A stretch of 64,000 bases of DNA from Cydia pomonella (taxonomy: Eukaryota > Arthropoda > Insecta > Lepidoptera > Tortricidae): NCBI RefSeq assembly GCF_033807575.1, contig NW_026907809.1, positions 310,001 through 374,000 on the forward strand, written 5' to 3'. The position numbers and the translations under genes are program-made. Of this stretch, positions 56,874 to 64,000 are shown in pieces; the stretch's first letter is position 1, and each line of letters starts with the position of its first letter. A model generated the notes under the pieces. It did not search any database. It saw only the letters and a program-made list of their open reading frames with translations, and was not told the DNA's origin.

Positions 56874-57312
56874 AACTTTACTCGTAAAATGTTAGAGTTA
56901 AGAGTAGGTAGGTAGCAAAACGTGAATTAACGAATATCTTGCTTTTTAGATAAAAAAACTTACAAAAAATCGTTTGGGGTGGCTAGCGTGAAGACAGCCA
57001 CCCCATTTTGTTTAAAAAAAAAGCATGTTAGAATCGGGTCCTTACGATTTCACCTACTAAACAAACATGAACCATGAACTAACGATGAACAAACGATATA
57101 GACATGCCATTTGCGGGCAAAGGATTTGGGGTCGTCAATTTCACGGGCATGCGTGTCTTTTTCATTCTGATCAAAAAGATCAGAAAGTAAGATCGCTGTA
57201 TCATTTGATGGACAGCATGGTGATACTAAAAGCAATCTATTTGTGTCATCTATTGCCTGTTGTATGTACTTTATTCATTGATGTTTTCAATGCTAACACA
57301 GCGGCTTACGTG
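56874..57312. other. Intergenic, no gene seen
   Basis: An 85-codon frame at 57067 has no recognisable domain and a composition like the background. Confidence 0.45.
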
Positions 57313-57533
57313 AGCGAATAACTCGCGACCGCGAAGCGGCGCTGCGCGGGTGAATTCAATTCTTTGATACCTTTGGAAAGTCCTACGTGGGTGATCTCGT
57401 TGTGAACGCGAATGCTGTTGGGCCGCCGCGCCGCGCCGCGTCGCATTGCCACGAGATCACCCACGTAGGATTGATGTCACCTGCGCCGCGCCGCGCCGCG
57501 GGCTCGCCGCGTCGTATTCGCGAGTTATTCGCT
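57313..57533. mobile_element. GC-rich MITE with two nested palindromes
   Basis: A perfect outer inverted repeat agcgaataactcgcga (57313-57328, 57518-57533) encloses a perfect 20 bp inverted repeat tcctacgtgggtgatctcgt (57381-57400, 57451-57470). The interior carries ccgcg repeats. Confidence 0.7.
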
Positions 57534-57774
57534 ATCGCAGTAGTATGTTCACCGATTACTCCGACAACCGTGGTCCGATTTGAGCAATTGTTTTTTGTTT
57601 GAAAGAGTTACATCTAAGGTGGTTCCATAAATTTTTGGTTACTGATCTGATGATGGAATTCACGAGGAATTGAAGAAACTCCTCAATTATTAAAGGCAGA
57701 TGTGGTGATACGACTGTATTCTTAAGGAACTCAAGCATTTTCTCTCGAAAACTACCAATTTGATTTAGTGCAAG

Positions 57775-57934
57775 TTAGCCTTACCACGAGTTTGACTCTA
57801 TATATTAGCAGACCTGTTCGTAACTTACTTTCTATATATCTCGCTCGCACTAATAGGATGCCAGTACGAGCGAGATGCATAGAAAGTAAGTTACACTAGC
57901 GAATATGTCAGTATCAAACTCGTGGTAAGGCTAA
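57775..57934. mobile_element. MITE of 160 bases
   Basis: The arms begin ttagccttaccacgagtttg at both ends and pair for about 75 bases through gtaacttactttctat and atctcgctcg. Confidence 0.85.
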
Positions 57935-58020
57935 TACTTACTGATTATGAAGACCATGGGTGATATGTGAAACTTCCCTCTTATAATTGGGTGTATTATG
58001 ATTTTTGTTGTAAGTAGTGT

Positions 58021-58400
58021 TGGAAATAAGATGTGAGGGGTAGGTGTGAGAGGTTTGTGAGGTAGACGGTGGTGGTGAAGGTAGACGGGGGTCTGAGGTT
58101 GGGGGTTGAGTCAGGGTTTGAGAGGTTAGGGGGTTGAGAGGGCGGTGAGTTGAGGGATCGGGGACTGAGGGGTTGGGAGTTGTGGAATCGGGGGGTAGGA
58201 GGTGAGTGGTCAGGGGTTGAAAGTTGAGGAATTGATGGGGGTCAGGATTAGGAGTTAACTGGTCTGGGGTAGAGGGGTCGGGGAACGGCGGTTGAAGGTT
58301 TGGTGGTTAAGGGTCAAGGGTTTCAATGATCAGGGGTTGAGTGATCGGAGGGTTGAGGGATTGGCTCAGTGGTGGGGCGGAGGATAGATTTAGAGTAGTG
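58021..58400 (+). repeat. G-rich degenerate minisatellite
   Basis: The plus strand is almost free of C and built from loose repeats of ggggttgagg and gatcgggg type, about 20-30 bases each. There are many runs of three to six G. Confidence 0.85.
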
Positions 58401-58523
58401 GCAGGAATGATTTCCCAGATGGAGTCAAGAAAAAACTTGATTATTTATCAAAGTCACGTGTCAATCATAAGCTCTTACTTAATGCTGCCTTAAAACTAAA
58501 AATGGTAAAGTAAACACTTTTTA

Positions 58524-59249
58524 TAAAAAAGTAAACCGACTTCAAAAAGGATAAAATAAAATATTATCTAAATATTTATGTATATGCGTTACCAACTGAT
58601 AGGTTTGAAGTCGGTGCCAAGCCACATATTAACAATACCGGTCAAAAATAATCACCTTTATGTCTATAAATCACATTACAATTATAGTAATAGGTATTAT
58701 AATTGTGGAATAAGTTCTGTCTGTCTCTGTGTTACCTTTTCACGACTAAACATCTGAATCACTTTAGGTAAATTTTGGCTTAAAGGTAAAAAGTTTTAGC
58801 CCTGAAGACGGTCCTTGAATTGATTTATATTTTAAAGTGAAGTTCTCTAGATAAGGGACTGTAAATAATTCAGTCTCAATTCCACACTTTCATGCTATGG
58901 ACAGTTCAAAAATTAGTAAAAAATGCTCTTTAAAAATTACGACGGCAAATAAACGGATTAGATTTATACTAATATACCGACAAACATGGCATGGACTGCG
59001 CTAAGAAGGTTCAACCGTGTGTTACCTACCTACTGAAACTATGTCCATTGCGGTCGTGTAAGGCAATGCAACGTATTGTACATGCTTATATAGCCGCACC
59101 GCCCGCACCCTTATCGAATCGCACCAATATCATGGTATGCTTCAAAATCTGGCTTGGCGCCGACTTCAAACATATCAGTTGGTAACGCATACGCTCAAAA
59201 AAGGATAATATTTGATTTTATCCTTTTTGAAGTCGATTTACTTTTTTTG
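58524..59249. mobile_element. TIR element with about 95-base arms
   Basis: The left arm aaaaaagtaaaccgacttca and its inverted right counterpart pair through ttaccaactgata and ccaagcca. The 520-base interior has no ORF. Confidence 0.75.
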
Positions 59250-59903
59250 TAAAAAGTTTTTTATAATTGTTGATGTGCATTTTTGTTCTAATTGAAGAGT
59301 AGGTATACGAACCAAGCCATACCAGTAATTGTTCTAAAATCAATCGACGTGTTATTTTTATATCTACATCTGTTGAATGATGTATCTGTAAAACACGCAT
59401 AAGTCGGGCAAATATCATTAAGATTTAAAGTAGACAGTCGGGTCAATGTACAAAATTCTTCGTGCTTAATATTGGATCCGATCCGCATGTCACTCAACGT
59501 GCGAGCGGGATGTTGCTATAATACGCACATGCATATAGCGTAGTCTCGCTCAAATATCGGAGCGACGTGAATAGGTACCAGTGTGCTAACGCCTTAACAT
59601 AATTTTTGGAACGTCCCAGTTTTGGCTGAATGAATGTCCGAGAGGACAAGGCGCAAAAAAAACCGAACGTCAAGCATCAGATTGAGACTGTCACTGTCAG
59701 TGTCATGATCATGACATGACCAATAAATAAAAATAAATTTGTTTCAGTTTCAATTCAATACTTTCAATCACATTGATGTTACTAACAGAACTAGTAGTTT
59801 TCTTGGTTTTATACATATACAACAGTATTTTTGCGTCATATTTAACTAATTTTTATTACAATTCCTTACTGAGAATACATAAATAAAGTGAAGGCTAGAA
59901 AAC
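59250..59903 (+). other. Upstream region of Tmem41b
   Basis: No gene upstream. Bases 59660-59900 probably contain the promoter and 5' UTR. No TATA box stands out. Confidence 0.4.
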
Positions 59904-62814
59904 ATGGATAATAATATAACCCATAGAAGAATTAGACGACGAGGTGAATTGCCTATGCAAGACCCAAGGGTTTCCTCCACGTCCAATGGGGTGAATGGGG
60001 ATCGTCCTTCTGTCCTACGAGCAGGGATACCCAATACCTATGTCTACCACCAACCCGTTCCGAGTACCTAATCCTTTTTTGATTTCCATTCTGTTTCCTT
60101 TAAAAAAATAATTTACGTATGGACCTTGTAATTCAGGCCAATGTCAAATTTCACATCTTTTGCAGATTCCGTTCCTGGCACTCACACTCCTGGTACAAGT
60201 GATATATCTACATCTAAAGCTTTAATTTTAGTCTTGATAATTTTTACCTCTTCACTGTTGGCTTTGGGACTTCTATATAGACAATTTCCGGATTTGGAAG
60301 AGTGAGTTTACATTAGAATTACAACTGCATTGAAGTTACCAACTAAGAAACATAATTTCTTTAATTACAGTTTGAATATAATAATGTGCAATATTTTAAA
60401 TCCTACCATTTTTTGTAAATTATTACAATTACAGCTGTATTTTTTTGTTTAAATTACAGGCAAGAGAGACAGCATCTAAAATTGCCATGGGACCTTGATG
60501 ATGCCAAGCAACTTGGTTTGGTGTTGGATCGCTACAAGGACAAGTACTTCTATGAAGTTATGAGTGGGGTTTTTATAATTTACATATTGTATCCTTTAAA
60601 CTATTTATATTCACCTTAGACATAATTGAATATTATTACCAAATCTAGTTGTCATTTTTATTATTTAGCTTGATTTAAACTTATTTTCCTTGTTTCACTT
60701 TTTTTAATTATAGAAGAATGTGTTATGAATATTTGTACTTACCTTTTGTTGTTGTACATGCCTTAGTGGTTTGCCTAACTTTACCATACTTGTCTCATAT
60801 CAGTGATGATCGTTATCAATGTGTAGTTTTCATAGCAAAGTATGCTTGGCAAAAAAATATACACAAGTATTTTTAATATCATCATAATACACATTTATCC
60901 AAATTTTGCTAAATAAAAAACTAAAGTTTATCCAATCAATTTTGGTGTTACTTGTTGATTAGAAAAAAAAAGTAATTAAATTACCTCTCCACTCTGACAG
61001 AAGTTATGGGAAGGTAATTTAGGTATTTCAAATGTTGCACACAATTACATCTTTTGACATGATATGAATGCATGACAATGACATGTCATACATAGGTATT
61101 TTTTTTTTATATAAAAGTTCGAAGACAGTTTACTAATGTGAATAATTATATCCTGTAGTAAATGTGTTATTATAATGAATAAACTATATTGATTATTTAT
61201 ATGTATAGATTTTTCTGCCATCTATATGCTTTGCTATGAAAACTGCGTGTTGATAACAACCACTACATATCAGATTTCCATTTTTATTAGTGATTGGCAT
61301 TGACATATTGGGCCCATCCTTAGAGATGTATTTATGCCAATGGTGATTGGCAATTTGGTTGCGACTTGGGGTGAATGTCATCATCTCATGACTGCTTATT
61401 GATATCCTGGCCTATTATATAATCAATCAATAGAATCCTTAATAACAGATTACAGCTTGCAAACTTTTGCAATACCTGGGTCCATATTCCTCAGTATTCT
61501 GTCTGGGTTCTTGTTCCCGTTTTACCTAGCTCTAGTCATGGTGTGTTGCTGCTCTGCAATCGGAGCCAGCCTCTGCTTCTTCCTGTCCAATCTCCTTGGG
61601 AAAAAACTGGTGAAGAAGTTCTTTCCAGAGAGAGCTGCGCAATGGTCAAAAGCTGTTGAAAAGCACAAAAACAATCTGCTGAACTACATAATATTTTTGA
61701 GAGTGACACCCTTCTTACCCAACTGGTTCATTAACATGACAGCACCCGTTATAGGTGTGCCTCTAGTGCCATTTGCTGTAGGAACTTTTATTGGTGAGTT
61801 TAATTCTATACAAGCACAAGAAATGCCAAAGATTTTTTCACAAAACATTGTGAGCTATGTCATGTGTCAAGAAAAATGTGTATCTCAAACCTGTATCTTT
61901 TGGATCATTATTCAATTTTTAATGGGACAATCTAATAATACGAAGTTGTTAGATGATTGAGTCCTACGTAAAGAGCATAAATAATTCGAAATAATGAGGT
62001 TTTTTAAAAATCCCGGTTCCAAGCCCTGGCATACGGAGTATGGGCAAAGAGAATATTTACTGCCATCTTTCGACACATGATTAAAACTTTTAGAAAGCCT
62101 TACTTACTTTACTTTTAAAACTTTTAGACTTTGATCTCTATTTCTTCACTGGTATGTGTTAAATTTGTTTAATATCAAAAAATGGCGCCTCTATTTCAAA
62201 TTTAACACATATCAGTGAAGAATAAGGATCAAAGTCAAATGGCATTCTAAAATAATTAATCATGTGTCGAAAGATGGCAGTAAATTTACTGTAGCTACAA
62301 AATTTTCTTTGACAATCCACCTCTTTTTCAATTACTTATTTTTTTTGTTTGGGGGATATATTGATATAAAATAGTAGGAAAGAAACTAACTTAAAAGTCT
62401 GTCTGTCTGCTAACTTTCACAGCTAAACTACTGAATCCATTTTGATGAAACATATGTATAAAGCTTAAGCCCTGGGGATGAAGATTGGCTACTGTTATGA
62501 GTATTATGTCACAGCTTGGCCTATGTAAGATTTGGCTCAGTCCTTCAACTAAGCTGCACAATTAAGTTTCTATATTAATATATCAGGAATAAATCAGGCC
62601 CCATACAGACAGTGCCATTATTAAGTATCTTTTTGTTCTTTCAGGTGTTGCCCCTCCGTCTTTCGTAGCAATTCAAGCTGGGCAGACTCTCCATACCCTT
62701 ACATCCACAAGTGATGCCTGGTCTTGGACCTCCATCACTGTCCTCAGTGTATTTGCTCTAGTCTCACTTATACCAGTTCTACTCAAGAATCGTCTAAGAG
62801 AAAAGTTTGAATAA
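59904..62814 (+). CDS. Tmem41b: Transmembrane protein 41B (stasimon), complete, 5 exons
   Basis: TMEM41B is an ER multi-pass membrane protein of the VTT (SNARE-associated) family, a phospholipid scramblase needed for autophagosome formation and lipoprotein export. Coding exons: 59904-60063, 60166-60301, 60460-60588, 61456-61793 and 62645-62814, all phases joining, 310 residues. A polar N-terminal tail of about 65 residues (HRRIRRRGE) precedes TM1 (ALILVLIIFTSSLLALGLLY). The conserved block DLDDAKQLGLVLDRYKDKY follows. The VTT domain shows FLQTFAIPGSIFLSILSGFL, GASLCFFLSNLLGKK, NYIIFLRVTPFLPNWFINM and GVAPPSFVAIQAG, and a last helix ends before KNRLREKFE. The exon 1 donor (cgagtacct) is weak and was chosen because it gives the needed phase; catalytic-domain exons are secure. 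A polyadenylation signal lies at 63021-63026. Confidence 0.93.
60797..61274. repeat. Inverted repeat in Tmem41b intron 3
   Basis: catatcagtgatgatcgtta (60797) and the following gttttcatagcaaag pair with ctttgctatgaaaac and gataacaaccac up to 61274; arms of about 48 bases. It is a likely transposon remnant. Confidence 0.6.
62056..62284. mobile_element. MITE in Tmem41b intron 4
   Basis: The ends tttactgccatctttcgacac and their reverse complement are perfect for 29 bases, and pairing continues almost to the centre (ttcactggtatgtgttaaat) with a 20-base interruption on the left. Confidence 0.85.
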
Positions 62815-63020
62815 ACTTTATGGAATTGTGCTTATAAGATAAACAGGATGATTTGTTGTTTGTGTGATTTCAGTGGAACTTAGTGACATACCATTAGTAA
62901 TTATTTTTAATAGTACAGTTTAGCAATTGTTTTTTGCACTTTCCTGGTTGAATGTTACTTTCTAAAAGTTAATATTTTTAAATAATTTATTTAGGATGGC
63001 TGGTTTAATTTATAAATGTT

Positions 63021-63026
63021 AATAAA
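63021..63026 (+). terminator. Polyadenylation signal of Tmem41b
   Basis: AATAAA 207 bases after the stop codon, followed by a T-rich stretch. Confidence 0.6.
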
Positions 63027-63177
63027 TTGACTTTCTTATTTGATTCATTTATTTAACAGTACGATCCCACATGGGCTATCAGAGTGCTGTTTGATGTTGA
63101 CGGCTGCACCACTGGTCGCCAATACCACCAATTGTACCACACTGTAATAAAAAAAACTTTTGTAACATAAGTATTAA

Positions 63178-63351
63178 CCCTTTTCCAGGCGTAGTACGAT
63201 TTATCGACCATATACGCGCCATTAGAATTTCAACTTTAGCATTCCGATTTAAGGTTCAAATTAGATTACACTTTCAGGAAATGTTACTTGTCTTCAAATA
63301 TATTTGGATTTTTTGGGAAAACCTTGTAGATTGGTGCGGCCTGGAAAAGGG
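63178..63351. mobile_element. piggyBac-type MITE
   Basis: TTAA lies exactly at both edges (63174-63177 and 63352-63355), and the ends are perfect inverted copies of cccttttccaggc. TTAA duplications and CCC-starting ends are the piggyBac signature. It is only 174 bases long, with no coding sequence. Confidence 0.8.
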
Positions 63352-63544
63352 TTAAAAATAAATAAATATATTAAAATTAAAGTAGCAATTGTATTTTGTC
63401 TGTACTAAAAATAATGTACAGATATTGCATATTTCAGAGTGAATTTAAATAATAAATAGGTAGGGAGTTCCCATATTGATAAACTCGCTTTCGTCTTTCC
63501 CATACAGGCAGGTACTAATGATCAAGCTGGGAGCTTTCTATATA

Positions 63545-63830
63545 ATCAACTCTTGCAAGTTAAATTTGATCCACTTCCCGGTTTCCGAATGAGCTGAAAT
63601 TTTGCATGCATATGTAAGTCGGGTGACAATGCAATATTATGGTACCATAGAGATGATCGGATGATGGAGACAGGACGTGGCCATAGGAACTCTGTGATAA
63701 AACAATGCAACCTAATTGTGTTTTGGGTTTTTAGAATTAGCTTGATGAGTATTAGTCGCCTGTATAAAAAAATACAGTCAGTGATAAAAGCTTGTAACAA
63801 AAATGAAATTTTTGCCAAAAACTTATTTTA
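63545..63830 (+). repeat. Three-copy dispersed repeat, copy 3
   Basis: It aligns with 52880-53170 over gtaagtcgggtgacaatgca, ggaactctgtgataaaacaa and the region to ataaaagct. Nothing further is recognised to the window end. Confidence 0.65.
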
Positions 63831-64000
63831 AATGTTAATCTCAAATTTAAAGGTAAGCAGAAGGCAATTACTCCTTTGAGCTTTTGTAAAATTAGCATCA
63901 TATAGATAGTGACAGCCTAAGTGGCCAAATATACATACACAACACACACATACATAATGCAACTTTGTTTCCACAGGAATATGGATGTGTTGTGACTTGT

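Overview
The window looks like a piece of a lepidopteran (moth or butterfly) nuclear genome. It has spliced insect genes with GT-AG introns, an AT-rich background, no operons, and a dense load of transposon families that I know from Lepidoptera: SINEs ending in a tract like tgcttaccatcaggcgggcc, Helitron-like pieces with the cgagcaaagctcg hairpin, and tRNA-headed SINEs. The species cannot be fixed from the sequence. All exon boundaries were read by hand from splice sites and reading frame.

Four host genes are supported. (1) Edem2, minus strand, 8287 down to 5631, then leaving the window on the left: four exons encode the first 264 residues of an ER GH47-type protein. (2) Cyclin A, plus strand, 17548-27842: eight exons, 499 residues, apparently complete. 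(3) A Wengen-like TNF receptor, minus strand, with coding exons at 51203-51617 and 42107-42229 separated by a 9 kb repeat-filled intron; its 3' end is uncertain. (4) Tmem41b (Drosophila stasimon), plus strand, 59904-62814: five exons, 310 residues, apparently complete.

Layout. 1-about 5.3 kb is a BEL/Pao LTR retrotransposon with an uninterrupted polyprotein, cut by the left edge and lying in Edem2 intron 4 in the same orientation. 5.6-8.3 kb is Edem2. 8451-13981 is a full-length non-LTR retrotransposon with two intact overlapping ORFs, a poly-A tail and a 10-13 bp target-site duplication. 14.0-17.2 kb is a TIR transposon that carries a Helitron-like element and a dead Tc1/mariner element. 17.5-27.8 kb is cyclin A; its 5.6 kb intron 6 holds a SINE interrupted by a dead LINE. 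28-42 kb is gene-poor and full of MITEs, SINEs and LINE fragments, including a foldback with perfect 9 bp target duplications. 42-51.6 kb is the Wengen-like gene, with a hAT-like element in its long intron. 51.7-59.5 kb is again repeats: nested foldbacks, a multi-copy family with the terminal motif gggttccgta, and a G-rich minisatellite. 59.5-63 kb is Tmem41b, followed by a piggyBac-type MITE.

The genes do not form a pathway cluster, although Edem2 and Tmem41b both act in the ER membrane system. Edem2 and cyclin A are divergently transcribed. Removing the two insertions between them leaves only about 520 bp between start codons, so they probably once shared a compact head-to-head promoter. 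I found no convincing new biological system. The most distinctive content is the nested and foldback transposon architecture and its effect on gene structure.
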